From: DASQUK01 sp035641315
Lineage (GTDB): Bacteria > Actinomycetota > Acidimicrobiia > Acidimicrobiales > VFJN01
Assembly: GCA_035641315.1 (NCBI GenBank)
Contig: DASQUK010000057.1
Coordinates: forward strand, 1-64,000
Direction: 5' to 3'
Length of the DNA stretch: 64,000 bases
This document shows positions 49,831-58,623 of the stretch, in pieces. A model generated the notes under the pieces. That model was not told where the DNA came from and searched no databases. It saw only the letters and a list, made by a program, of their open reading frames with translations. Made by a program: the position numbers and the translations under genes. How positions within the stretch are numbered: position 1 is the stretch's first letter; every line of letters starts with the position of its first letter.

Positions 49831-49871
49831 AGAGGGGAGTCCCAGGGGACACTCCCCGGGGACTCCCCTCT
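49831..49871. terminator. Bidirectional terminator between HAD and liv operons
   Basis: A 19-base stem with one mismatch (AGAGGGGAGTCCCAGGGGA against 49853-49871) and a three-base loop lies between the convergent ends at 49793 and 49877. Confidence 0.85.
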
Positions 49872-49876
49872 CGGGG

Positions 49877-51163
49877 TCAGAACTCGAAGTCCTCGGCGAA
49901 GGGTGCTTGGTGTTCGGCCACCACCAGACCCAGCCCGATGGGCTTGCTCGGGTCCACCTCGAAGATCGAGTTGGCCCGTGGCGGGTTGCGGTCGTCGGGC
50001 TCGCCCCAGCCGTACTCACCGAAGAGCCCCTCGAACTCCAGCTGGTCGAGCGAGTTCATCGCCTCGATGATGCCGTCGTGTGACAGGTCGCCCATCTCGA
50101 CGGCCTGCTCCAACACCTGGTGCACGGCCGCTGACTCGACATACCCGAAGTTGAAGTAGATGTCGGGCTCCTGGCGGGGCGCGTAGGTCTCCTGGATCCG
50201 CAGCAGCTCCGACATGCCGGGCACCGACTCGTCGCCGTACTCGGGGCCCTCGGAGACCCAGGTGAAGTTCTCCTGGAGGTACGGCAGCAGCGGCGAGTCG
50301 ACGAAGAGGCCGATCCACGTGGGCGACTGGGCCATCCACCGGGGCGCGTAGCCGAGCTCGGCGGCCTTGCCCAGAGCGCCGCCGGTGTCGGTGGGCGTGG
50401 ACGTCAGCCACACCATCTCGCATCCCGCCCCCTGCAGCTGGGTGATCTGCGTCGTGAAGTCCGGGTTGGCCACCGGGAAGGTGACCTCTTCGGTCAGGTC
50501 CATGCCGAGCTGCTCGAGGGCGAAGTCGACGCCCTCCTGGCCGGCCTCGCCGTAGGGGTCGTCCTGGCGCAGGGTGCAGATGGCGCTGTCTTCGCTGCCG
50601 CCGCCCTCGGTGACGTACCAGTCGACGCCGTTGATGGCCTGGATCTGGTACGGCGCACCGATGGGTAGCAGATTGCCTTCCCGCACCCAGAACGAGTCCA
50701 GGGACGCCGGCTGGGCGACGATGTTGTCGGCGACCAGCTGTTCGAGCAGGGCGTTCACGATCGGCGTGCCGAGCAGCTGGTTGAACATCACCACGTCGCC
50801 CTTGATCTGGTTGTACTTCTGCACGGCGGTGGGTGCGTCGTACGCCGAGTCCTCGATGACCAGCTCGACCTGGTACTTGCCGGCCACCCCGCCCAGCTCC
50901 TCGTTGACGTAGTCCCAGTAGGCCCGGTTGCCGTTGGTCAGCGGCTCGCCGATGATCGCCACCGGCCCGCTGGTCGGCGTGACCACCCCGAGCCGGATGG
51001 TCTCGCCGTCGAAGCCCGGCACCGTCTCCGGTTCGCCACCTTCTTCGGCCTCCTCGTCGGCGGTTGCGTCGTCGTCGTCGTCACGGCCTCCGCACGCCGC
51101 GGCGACGAGCGCCACCGCGGCGAGAGCCACGAGCAGCCTCAGCCACCCTTGTCGTTTCTCCAT
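49877..51163 (-). CDS. Branched-chain-type ABC transporter substrate-binding lipoprotein
   Basis: 428-residue periplasmic-binding-fold protein (LivK/urea/amide family). The signal peptide ends in a lipobox 'VAAACGG' and an Asp-rich linker follows. 'IRLGVVTPTSGPVAIIGEPLTNGNRAYWDYVNEELGGVAGKYQVELVIEDSAYDAPTAVQKYNQ' is the family opening. GGGGGAGAT precedes ATG 51163. The other operon members suggest a carboxylic-acid or amino-acid ligand. Confidence 0.92.
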   Translation of the reverse strand: MEKRQGWLRLLVALAAVALVAAACGGRDDDDDATADEEAEEGGEPETVPGFDGETIRLGVVTPTSGPVAIIGEPLTNGNRAYWDYVNEELGGVAGKYQVELVIEDSAYDAPTAVQKYNQIKGDVVMFNQLLGTPIVNALLEQLVADNIVAQPASLDSFWVREGNLLPIGAPYQIQAINGVDWYVTEGGGSEDSAICTLRQDDPYGEAGQEGVDFALEQLGMDLTEEVTFPVANPDFTTQITQLQGAGCEMVWLTSTPTDTGGALGKAAELGYAPRWMAQSPTWIGLFVDSPLLPYLQENFTWVSEGPEYGDESVPGMSELLRIQETYAPRQEPDIYFNFGYVESAAVHQVLEQAVEMGDLSHDGIIEAMNSLDQLEFEGLFGEYGWGEPDDRNPPRANSIFEVDPSKPIGLGLVVAEHQAPFAEDFEF

Positions 51164-51195
51164 ATCTCCCCCTGTTGCTGTCGTTGGTGTGGGAC

Positions 51196-52359
51196 CTAGT
51201 ACGAGAACGGCCAAGTGACGAACCAGGTCTTGACCCGGAACCAGAACGCCGCCAAGCCGCGTGGCTCCAAGAGCAGGAACAAGACGATGGCCAGCCCGAA
51301 CAGGACCGCGTTGAGCTCGCCGATGGTGAAGATGCCCGGCTCGCCGGACCGGGTGGTGATCAACGGGTCGAAGATCGCCTGCCCGCTGTTCTGCTCGATG
51401 AGGGAGCGGCCCCCCAACACGAACAGCGCGCCGATGATGGAGCCGAAGATGGTCCCCAGCCCGCCGATGATGATGATGGCCACGTACGTGATGGCCAAGA
51501 ACAACCCGAACTCGCTGGGGCTCACGTATTGCTGCAGCAACCCGTAGAGGGCGCCCGCCACCGCGGCGTAGGCGCTGGACCAGGCGAAGGCACCGACCTT
51601 GTAGCGTGCCGGGCTCACCCCGATCACCTCGGCGGACAGGTCGCGGTCGCGGATTGCCTGCATGGCCCGGCCCGCCCGGCTGCGTACCAGGTTCTTGGCC
51701 AGGAGCGCACCCAGCACGACCAGTGCCCAGACCAGCCAGAAGAAGCTCTGCTCGAAGGTGTAGGTCTCGCCCCCCAGCTCCAGGCCCTGCTTGAAGTCGA
51801 GCGGGCCCAAGGACATCGGCGCCGCGCCCAGGCTGATGCCATTCCCGCCGCCCGTGACGCTGTCCCAGTTGTTCCACAGGTGCTCGCCCAGGAACACCAG
51901 CCCCAGGGTCACCACCACCAGGTAGTTCCCCCGCAGCCGCAGGGCGAAGGGTCCGATCACGCCGCCGACCACGAAGCCGAGCAACGCCGCGAAGGCGAGG
52001 TAGGCGGGCATCGGCCAGCCCCGCTGAGCGCCGAAGTAGGCCGCGGCGTAGGCGCCGACCCCGACGAAGAAGGCATGACCGAGGGAGATCTGCCCCGTGT
52101 AGCCCGTCAGCAGGTTGAGGCCGATGGCGCCGATGGCATAGATGCCGCAAAGCGACATCACCCGCAGCCCGGGGTCACCGAGATAGGTGGGCAGCAACAG
52201 GAACAGCACGAGCCCGCCCACGACGACGACCCACCGCCACGGCGTGCGCCATGGGCTGCGCAGCAGCTTGATCTCGTCCGCGTAGGAGAGGGTCAGGTCC
52301 CGTGCCGGGCCGCTGCGGCCCGGGCGCAGGCCTGTCGTGAGCGCATGGGTGATCGCCAT
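51196..52359 (-). CDS. Branched-chain-type ABC transporter permease LivM-like
   Basis: 387-residue permease with about ten helices. 'GLNLLTGYTGQISLGHAFFVGVGAYAAAYF' is the LivM signature. 'RAMQAIRDRDLSAEVIGVSPARYKVGAFAWSSAYAAVAGALYG' contains the EAA-like loop. ATG 52359 shares a base with the LivH stop. Confidence 0.93.
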   Translation of the reverse strand: MAITHALTTGLRPGRSGPARDLTLSYADEIKLLRSPWRTPWRWVVVVGGLVLFLLLPTYLGDPGLRVMSLCGIYAIGAIGLNLLTGYTGQISLGHAFFVGVGAYAAAYFGAQRGWPMPAYLAFAALLGFVVGGVIGPFALRLRGNYLVVVTLGLVFLGEHLWNNWDSVTGGGNGISLGAAPMSLGPLDFKQGLELGGETYTFEQSFFWLVWALVVLGALLAKNLVRSRAGRAMQAIRDRDLSAEVIGVSPARYKVGAFAWSSAYAAVAGALYGLLQQYVSPSEFGLFLAITYVAIIIIGGLGTIFGSIIGALFVLGGRSLIEQNSGQAIFDPLITTRSGEPGIFTIGELNAVLFGLAIVLFLLLEPRGLAAFWFRVKTWFVTWPFSY

Positions 52360-53294
52360 CAGACGCGCCGCACCTCCCGGGTGCCGAACAGCCCATAGGG
52401 CCGGATGAGCAGGATCACGATCATCACCAGGTACGGCGAGACCCGCTCGAAGCTGTCGCCCACCCAGTCGAAGTACTCCGGCGCCAGCAGGGCGGTGAAC
52501 TGCTGGACGAGGCCGATGATGATCCCGCCCACCACCGCCCCCAGCGGCGAGTCCAGCCCGCCGAGGATGATGGCCGGAAATGCGACCAGGGCCAGCGCGC
52601 CGGTGGCGGGGCTGAGCTGGCCGGCGCCGGCGGCCAGCGTGGCGCCCGCCAGGGCCGCCACCACCCCGGCAATGGCCCAGGCCACCCGGTGGACGCGACG
52701 GGCGGGGATCCCCTGAGCCATGGCCACCTCGGGGTCGAACGCCGCCGCGCGCATGGCCAGGCCCAGAGTCGAGTACCGGAAGAACACGAAGAACGCTGCC
52801 ATCGCCACGGCCGCGAACCCGATGGTCCACAGGTCACGGTCGGCGACGGTCACGCCCGCCAGCTCGCGGGTCTTGATGCCCCAGGGATCGCCGAGGTTGT
52901 GGTTGTCCGGGCCCCAGATCGCGGTGACCACGTTGTTCAGCACGAACAGCAGCCCGATGGTCACCATGATCAGCGCCGCCGGCGGCTCGCCGACCAGCCA
53001 TCGCAAGACCAGCGCCTCTGTGATCACCCCGATCAGCGCCCCCACCCCCATGGCGATCACCAACGAGAGGTAGAAGTTCTGGTCCCAGGTCTGGGAGAAG
53101 TTGAAGGTTAGGTAGGCGCCGAGCAGGACGAGGCTGGCTTGGGCGAAGTTGATGACACCGGTGGCCTTGAAGACCACGGAGAACCCCAGGGCGATCAGCG
53201 CGTACTTGCACCCCACCGCCAGTCCCGAGAACGCGGTCTGCAGCAGGTCGTCACGCGTGATGACCGCCAGGATCGGCGCCCCGAGCCCGCTCAT
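52359..53294 (-). CDS. Branched-chain-type ABC transporter permease LivH-like
   Basis: 311-residue permease: 'GCKYALIALGFSVVFKATGVINFAQASLVLLGAYLTF' (LivH signature) and 'LAMRAAAFDPEVAMAQGIPARRVHRVAWAIAGVVAALAG'. It heads the HMK part of the operon, separated from the acyl-CoA synthetase gene by a 159-base gap that holds repeat copy G. Confidence 0.93.
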   Translation of the reverse strand: MSGLGAPILAVITRDDLLQTAFSGLAVGCKYALIALGFSVVFKATGVINFAQASLVLLGAYLTFNFSQTWDQNFYLSLVIAMGVGALIGVITEALVLRWLVGEPPAALIMVTIGLLFVLNNVVTAIWGPDNHNLGDPWGIKTRELAGVTVADRDLWTIGFAAVAMAAFFVFFRYSTLGLAMRAAAFDPEVAMAQGIPARRVHRVAWAIAGVVAALAGATLAAGAGQLSPATGALALVAFPAIILGGLDSPLGAVVGGIIIGLVQQFTALLAPEYFDWVGDSFERVSPYLVMIVILLIRPYGLFGTREVRRV

Positions 53295-53384
53295 CGGCGT
53301 GCGTCCGACGGGCCGATGAGCGGTCGCTCAGCGGCGAGCGACGCACCGTGCTTCTGACTCGCTCCCTTGCGCTCGCTCATTGCT

Positions 53385-53457
53385 CCCCGCTCTTGCTGCT
53401 TCGCAGCGGGCCGCTCGGGCCTCGCTCGCTCTCTCGCCCTCCGGGACGCTCGCTCAT
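53385..53457 (+). repeat. Dispersed palindromic repeat, copy G
   Basis: Hairpin unit CCCGCTCTTG, stem GCTGC-TTC-GCAGC, GGGCCGCTCGGGC (53385-53420). It is followed by the CTCGCTCTCTCGCCC...GGGACGCTCGCTC tail, which supplies the stop codon of the minus-strand acyl-CoA synthetase gene. The preceding 53295-53384 contains more GCTCGCTC-type sequence and no gene. Confidence 0.8.
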
Positions 53458-55301
53458 GGGTACAGCTCCTCGATCATGGGACCGAACGCCTTCTCGATGG
53501 CTAGCCGCTTGACCTTCTGGGTGGCGGTGACCTCGCCGTCCTCGTGGTCCAGCTCCTTGGGCAGCAGGGCGAACCGCTTGACCTGTTCGACCGAGGCCAT
53601 GGCGGTGTTGACCTGTTCGACCACCCCTCCGATCAGCTCCACCACCTCGGGCTTGGACGACAGGTCGGCGTAGGTGGTGAAGGGGATGCGGCGCTGCTGG
53701 GCCCAACTGCCCACGGTGTCGAGCTCGATGCCGATCAGGGCTACCAGGTACCGGCGCTGGTCGCCGATGACGACGGCCTCGCGCACGTACGGCGAGACCT
53801 TGAGCGCGTTCTCGATCTCGGAGGGGCTGATGTTCTTACCCCCCGCGGTGATGATGATGTCCTTCTTGCGGTCGGTGATGGTGAGGTAGCCGTCGTCGTC
53901 CAGGTAGCCGATGTCGCCGGTGTGCAGCCAGCCGTCGGCATCGACGGCCTCGGCGGTTGCCTCGGGGTTGCGGAAGTACCCCACGAAGGTTCCCGGTCCC
54001 CGGGTCAGGATCTCGCCGTCCTCGGCGATGCGGACCTCGCAGTCGGGCACCGCCCTCCCCACCTTGCCCAGCCGGACCCCGTCGACGGGGGTGACCGTGG
54101 CCTGGGCCGAGTTCTCGGTCATGCCGTAGCCCTCGAGCACCGGGACGCCCAAGGCCCAGAAGTACTCGAGCACCTGGGGCGCGATGGGAGCGGCACCGGA
54201 CAGCGCATAGCGCATCCGGCTCATGCCGATCTTCTGGCGCAGCGACCGATACAACAGCAGCCAGCCGAGGGCGTACTCGACGGTCCCCAGCGGGCCCAGC
54301 TTCCCCCGCCAACGCTTGCGGGCCAGCCGGGCGCCCCGGGACATCCAGAATCGATAGTTGGCCCGCTTCAGGAAGCCGGCGTCCTGCATGCGGATCGTGA
54401 TCGTTGCCAGCAGCTTCTCCCAGACCCGGGGCACCCCGAGGAAGAACGTGGGCTGCACGGCGCGCAGGTCGGCGGCGAGGTCGTCCACACCGTCGCCGAA
54501 GTTCACGACGTAGCCGTGGGCGATGGCGTCGATGACCGATATCAACCGCTCGGCGATGTGGCACAGCGGCAGGTACGACAGGACCTCGTCCTCTGGCGAC
54601 ACCGAGAACACCCGGCCACCGTTGCGGGCGGCCGCCAGGAGGTTGTCGTGCGACAGCATCGCACCCTTGGGTGGGCCGGTGGTGCCCGAGGTGTAGACGA
54701 TCAGCGCCGGCTCGGCCGGGTCGACCTCCGCCACCAGCCGCGCGTAATCGGCCAGCTCGCCCTGCGCTGCGCCCAGCGCCTCGAGCTCGGCGAAGGTCAT
54801 GAGGTCGGGGTCGGACATGTCGAGGCCACGGGGGTCGATCACCACGATCTTCTCCAGCGCGTCGAGCTCGGCCCGGACCTCGAGCGCCTTGTCGACCTGC
54901 TCCTCGTCCTCGGCGATGAGCACCTTGGAGCCCGAGTGCCCGAGCAGGTACTCGAGCTCGGCCGCTGGCGAGGTCGGGTAGACGCCCACGGTGATCGCGC
55001 CGATGCCCTGCGCTCCCATGTCGGCCAGCGCCCACGCCGGGCGGTTGAGGCTGTGCACCGCCACGCGGTCGCCGGGCTCCACGCCGAGGCCCCGAAGGCC
55101 GAGGCCGACGGCGGCCGCCCGCGCCGCGTAGTCGGCCCAGGTGTACTGCTTCCAGATCCCCAGGTCCTTCTTGCGCATGGCGACCCGATGCGGCGTGGAC
55201 TGGGCTCGCTGCAGGAGCAGTGCCGGCAGCGTGGAGCCGCCGAGGTCGGCGGGGTGGCGGCCGGCCTCGAGGGTCGGTGTTCCCGTGGCGGTGGACATCA
55301 C
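53454..55301 (-). CDS. Long-chain acyl-CoA synthetase (FadD/FACL type)
   Basis: 615-residue ANL ligase. 'ALIVYTSGTTGPPKGAMLSHDNLLAA' (P-loop), 'EGYGMTENSAQATVTP', 'DGWLHTGDIGYLDDDGYLTITDRKKDIIITAGGKNISPSEIEN' and 'EVTATQKVKRLAIEKAFGPMIEELYP' (C-terminal Lys). The long form with 'RLISVIDAIAHGYVVNFGDG' fits fatty-acid enzymes. Embedded in the transporter operon (four-base overlap with LivG), it probably activates the imported acid. Its final stop lies in repeat copy G. Confidence 0.93.
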   Translation of the reverse strand: MMSTATGTPTLEAGRHPADLGGSTLPALLLQRAQSTPHRVAMRKKDLGIWKQYTWADYAARAAAVGLGLRGLGVEPGDRVAVHSLNRPAWALADMGAQGIGAITVGVYPTSPAAELEYLLGHSGSKVLIAEDEEQVDKALEVRAELDALEKIVVIDPRGLDMSDPDLMTFAELEALGAAQGELADYARLVAEVDPAEPALIVYTSGTTGPPKGAMLSHDNLLAAARNGGRVFSVSPEDEVLSYLPLCHIAERLISVIDAIAHGYVVNFGDGVDDLAADLRAVQPTFFLGVPRVWEKLLATITIRMQDAGFLKRANYRFWMSRGARLARKRWRGKLGPLGTVEYALGWLLLYRSLRQKIGMSRMRYALSGAAPIAPQVLEYFWALGVPVLEGYGMTENSAQATVTPVDGVRLGKVGRAVPDCEVRIAEDGEILTRGPGTFVGYFRNPEATAEAVDADGWLHTGDIGYLDDDGYLTITDRKKDIIITAGGKNISPSEIENALKVSPYVREAVVIGDQRRYLVALIGIELDTVGSWAQQRRIPFTTYADLSSKPEVVELIGGVVEQVNTAMASVEQVKRFALLPKELDHEDGEVTATQKVKRLAIEKAFGPMIEELYP

Positions 55302-56161
55302 GAACCTCCCAGGTATGCCTCGATGACGCGCGGATCGGCCCGCACCTCGTCGGGGGTGCCGGTAGCGATGGTGACCCCGAAGTCCAGGGCCATGACCCGA
55401 TCGGCGATGTCCATCACCAGCTGCATGTCGTGCTCGACCAGGATCATGGGCAGGCGCAGCTCCTGGCGGGCCTCGAGGATGTAGCGCGCCATGTCCTCAG
55501 TCTCCTCGAGGTTCATGCCCGCCACCGGCTCGTCGAGCAGCAACAGCTTGGGTTCCATCGCCAGCGCCCGGCCCAGCTCGATGCGCTTCTGGATGCCGAA
55601 GGGCAACAGCCCCACGGGTTGGCGGCGGTACGGGGTCAGCTCCAACAGGTCCACGATCTGCTCGACCGTGGCCCGGTGCCCGATCTCCTCGCGCCGCGCC
55701 CTCCCATACCACAGGGCCCCAGCGATGAAGCCGCTGCCCATCAGGTGGTGCCGGCCGAGCAGGAGGTTGTCGACGAGTGTCAGCTGAGTGAACAGGCCCA
55801 GGTTCTGGAACGTCCGGCCAATCCCCAGCTGGGCCACCTGGACGGGACGCTCGCCGACCAGCTCGTGCCCGTCGAGCCGGATCGAGCCCGCCACCGGCCG
55901 ATAGACCGCGGAGAGGCAGTTGAAGATCGATGTCTTACCCGCGCCGTTGGGGCCGATGATGGCGAACAGCTCGTCGCGCCCGACCTCGAAGCTCACGTCC
56001 GACAGGGCGGCGACCCCCCCGAAGTGCAACGTCAGCCCCGACACCGCCAGCAGGGGCGTGGCGGTTAGCTCCGATGGGGCTTCCTCCGCCTCGGCATACG
56101 TGGCCGCGCCCTTGGCCGCGGCTTCGGCCTCGGCGTCCACCACAGTCGCGTCGCGGCGCAC
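55298..56161 (-). CDS. Branched-chain-type ABC transporter ATPase LivG-like
   Basis: 287-residue ATPase with Walker A 'IGPNGAGKTSIFN', 'GIGRTFQNLGLFTQLTLVDNLLLGRH', signature 'LLPFGIQKRIELGRALAMEP' and Walker B 'LLLLDEPVAGMN'. The C-terminal 'EYLGG'-like end is 'EAYLGGS'. The first 35 residues are an Ala/Glu-rich extension. GTG 56161 shares one base with the LivF stop. Confidence 0.93.
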   Translation of the reverse strand: MRRDATVVDAEAEAAAKGAATYAEAEEAPSELTATPLLAVSGLTLHFGGVAALSDVSFEVGRDELFAIIGPNGAGKTSIFNCLSAVYRPVAGSIRLDGHELVGERPVQVAQLGIGRTFQNLGLFTQLTLVDNLLLGRHHLMGSGFIAGALWYGRARREEIGHRATVEQIVDLLELTPYRRQPVGLLPFGIQKRIELGRALAMEPKLLLLDEPVAGMNLEETEDMARYILEARQELRLPMILVEHDMQLVMDIADRVMALDFGVTIATGTPDEVRADPRVIEAYLGGS

Positions 56162-57027
56162 TACATCCCCCAGCTCTTGCGTCGGCGGTACGTCTTGACG
56201 TTGCGGAACGAGCGACGCTCCGCGGAAGGGTTCATGCCCAGGTAGAACTCCCGGATGTTCGAGTCGGCCAGCAGCTCGTCACCGGACCCCGACCGGACCA
56301 CCCGGCCCTGCTCCAGCACCAGCCCGTGGTCGGCGATGGCGAGCGCCATGGTGGCGTTCTGCTCCACCAGCAACACGCTGGTGCCCTGGGTGTTGATGTC
56401 GACGACGAGGTGGCGGATCTGCTCGACGACCAGCGGAGCAAGGCCAAGCGACGGCTCGTCGAGCAACAAGAGGCGGGGCGACGACATGAGCGCCCGGCCC
56501 ATGGCCAGCATCTGCTGCTCGCCCCCGGACAGGTAGCCCGCGATCTGACGGCTGCGCTGCTTCAACACAGGGAACAGCTCCATCACTCGGTCGCGGCTCT
56601 CCGCCAAGCCCGCCCGGTTGGTGTAGGCGCCGGTGCGCAGGTTCTCGTCGACGGTCAGCTCGGCGAAGGTCCGGCGGCCTTCCATCACTTGGGCCAAGCC
56701 CGCTCGGACCCGTCGGGCGGGGTCGTCGTGCGTGATGTCGCGCCCGGCGAGCGTGATGCGCCCCTTGGTGACCTTGCCCCGGTGCACAGGGAGGAGGCCG
56801 GTGATCGCCCGGAGGAGCGTTGTCTTGCCGGCGCCGTTCGCCCCCAGCACGGCGACGATCTTCCCCGGGGGCACGGCCACGCTGACCCCGCGGAGCACGA
56901 GCACGACGTCGTTGTAGACGACCTCGAGGTTGGCCACCTCGAAGTCGTCCGCGGAGGCCTCCGCTCGGTCCCCGGCGCGCGGCGATGTCGCCCCCGCCAC
57001 CCGCTGCTCGGCCATAGGTTGCCCCAT
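56161..57027 (-). CDS. Branched-chain-type ABC transporter ATPase LivF-like
   Basis: 288-residue ATPase: 'VLGANGAGKTTLLRAITGLL', 'AGLAQVMEGRRTFAELTVDENLRTGAY', 'YLSGGEQQMLAMGRALMSSPRLLLLDEPSLGLAP'. An about 30-residue hydrophilic N-terminus and a basic C-terminus (RNVKTYRRRKSWGM) extend it. First gene of the six-gene operon; its promoter should lie in 57028-57137, where only an ACGT...ACGT inverted pair (57057-57070) stands out. Confidence 0.93.
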   Translation of the reverse strand: MGQPMAEQRVAGATSPRAGDRAEASADDFEVANLEVVYNDVVLVLRGVSVAVPPGKIVAVLGANGAGKTTLLRAITGLLPVHRGKVTKGRITLAGRDITHDDPARRVRAGLAQVMEGRRTFAELTVDENLRTGAYTNRAGLAESRDRVMELFPVLKQRSRQIAGYLSGGEQQMLAMGRALMSSPRLLLLDEPSLGLAPLVVEQIRHLVVDINTQGTSVLLVEQNATMALAIADHGLVLEQGRVVRSGSGDELLADSNIREFYLGMNPSAERRSFRNVKTYRRRKSWGM

Positions 57028-57137
57028 GTGCTGGTCCCCCCGGATCTGGTGATCGCTACGTTAGTGACGTTCGTCGCATTGGGGGAGATGCAGTTCAGCA
57101 TGTCGTCCGGACCGCGGGGCGAGCTCGACGAGCTGGG

Positions 57138-58358
57138 TCACGACGACGGGACGCCGGCAATGGATACCGGCTTGGTCTCCACATCGAACGACCCGAGCGA
57201 GGCCAGCACGACGGCGGTGTCGTCGACCGACAGGTCAGTGTTGAAGCTGACCATCGTCACTCCGTCGGACACCGTGCCCCTCGTCGACGCCCAGCTCTCC
57301 TCGGCTCGGCCCGAGAACGACCCGGCGCGGAACGGCTCGCCCCAAGCGATGCCGCGGCGGCCCATCTGGGCATGGCACCTGTCCGAGGTGACTCCCAGCG
57401 ACAGCCACCCATCCGATACCGCCCCCAGGTCGCGGTAGTCGAGGCTGAGCCAGGGGCAGTGCTGGGGTAGCCCCATGGTCCCGTCACGGGTTGCCCGCGC
57501 GTCCGTCAGCGCCCAGCCGGCTGGCACCCGGCCCAGCTCGAGGGCCTCCACACCGGCGGCATCGAGGACATCGACTGGCACGGTGCCGCGTGCCGGGTCG
57601 CCGATCTCGGCCGGCGTGATGAGCTCGGGCTCTCCCAGCCGCTCGACGGCAAGCTCGACCACGAGTTGGGGATCATCGACCGGCGCGGAGCTCACGACGA
57701 TGTGGTCGAGGTCGCCCGCCTCGTCGAGCACCAGTGACACCTCCGCTCCCGCCAAGAGATCGCCGTAGCGTAGGTGAGGGGTGTTCATCGGGACCGCGCC
57801 GTGGAGCGAACGGCGTCCGGTCGGGTCGGGCGGTTCGCTGCGCCGGTTGCCGGCTGACCGCACGACGTCGGCCACCAACGCGATGCCCAGTCGATTCGGC
57901 CGGGCCGCGTCGAAGGCGCCCGGTGAACGCAGTCGCGCCATGCCGGGCGACACGACCACCTCCCACGGCGCCTGGGCCAGCCCGCCGGTGCTCGACGCAG
58001 TGCGGCTCCACGCGGTTCGTCCAGACGTGACGGTCTCGACCGCCCGGCCTCTCGCATCGACCGCAACTTCCCGTGTGATGGAATGGGGCAGCAGCACCGC
58101 GCCCTCGACGGTCACATCCCGTGCGAGCCACGTCCCTGGCCGCATCGGGCTGGGCCCGGTGGCGTGCACCGAGCCGCGGTAGGCAAACGACCCGGCTTGT
58201 CCAAACCGCCGCACCGCTTCGGTGTAGGCGACATGAGCGGTGTCGGCTTGCGGACGCTCGTCGGAACCGTCGCCTCGACCGGCTCGCCCGCCACCATCTC
58301 GCATCAACACCAGCAGGCCCGATGCCACCAACCCGGCGAGCACGATGAAGGCAACCAC
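57138..58358 (-). CDS. Hypothetical membrane-anchored extracytoplasmic protein
   Basis: About 406 residues with one N-terminal helix (VVAFIVLAGLVASGLLVLM), a Gly/Asp-rich linker and a soluble beta-rich domain. 'FAYRGSVHATGP' and 'REVAVDARGRAVETVTSGRTAWSR' recall LolA/LppX-type lipid-binding proteins, but I do not assign the family. Cysteines 'PQHCPWL' and 'DRCHAQM' could form a disulfide. The start is uncertain: GTG 58358 has GGTGGA upstream, while an in-frame TTG at 58460 would add a basic N-terminus but lies inside an inverted repeat. Confidence 0.6.
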   Translation of the reverse strand: MVAFIVLAGLVASGLLVLMRDGGGRAGRGDGSDERPQADTAHVAYTEAVRRFGQAGSFAYRGSVHATGPSPMRPGTWLARDVTVEGAVLLPHSITREVAVDARGRAVETVTSGRTAWSRTASSTGGLAQAPWEVVVSPGMARLRSPGAFDAARPNRLGIALVADVVRSAGNRRSEPPDPTGRRSLHGAVPMNTPHLRYGDLLAGAEVSLVLDEAGDLDHIVVSSAPVDDPQLVVELAVERLGEPELITPAEIGDPARGTVPVDVLDAAGVEALELGRVPAGWALTDARATRDGTMGLPQHCPWLSLDYRDLGAVSDGWLSLGVTSDRCHAQMGRRGIAWGEPFRAGSFSGRAEESWASTRGTVSDGVTMVSFNTDLSVDDTAVVLASLGSFDVETKPVSIAGVPSS

Positions 58359-58437
58359 CCGAGTCCACCGACTCGGCTCGCGGACGACCCGTCTCGAAGA
58401 CGCGCCGCGACCGTAGCCGCGTCCGATGGATCTCGTT

Positions 58438-58479
58438 CTGCCCGCGCCCGCTCGCGCCAACGCGATTGGGCGCGGGCAG
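58438..58479. repeat. 12-bp perfect inverted repeat upstream of hemB
   Basis: CTGCCCGCGCCC (58438-58449) is exactly inverted at 58468-58479, with spacer GCTCGCGCCAACGCGATT. It nearly shares its arms with 15717-15764. GAGCGAGCG-type sequence and a GCCGC-GAA-GCGGC stem (58581-58593), probably a degenerate copy of the hairpin family, lie between it and hemB. Confidence 0.75.
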
Positions 58480-58623
58480 ATGTTGGTGCGCAGGGGTGGC
58501 GGAACCCGTTGCCTCGGGTCGTACCATGCCCGGAGTGAGCGAGCGTCAGCGAGCGAACCATCGGTACAGTGCGTTACTCGCCGCGAAGCGGCGAAAGCTC
58601 GTTGCCGTGCCGGAGGCATGGCA

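Noticed and set aside
53544..55484. 646-codon plus-strand frame opposite the acyl-CoA synthetase
   Set aside because: Antisense to a clear ANL ligase, with no recognisable domain.
57028..57137. Clear sigma-70 style promoter before livF
   Set aside because: No convincing -35/-10 pair; only a short ACGT inverted pair, too weak to call.
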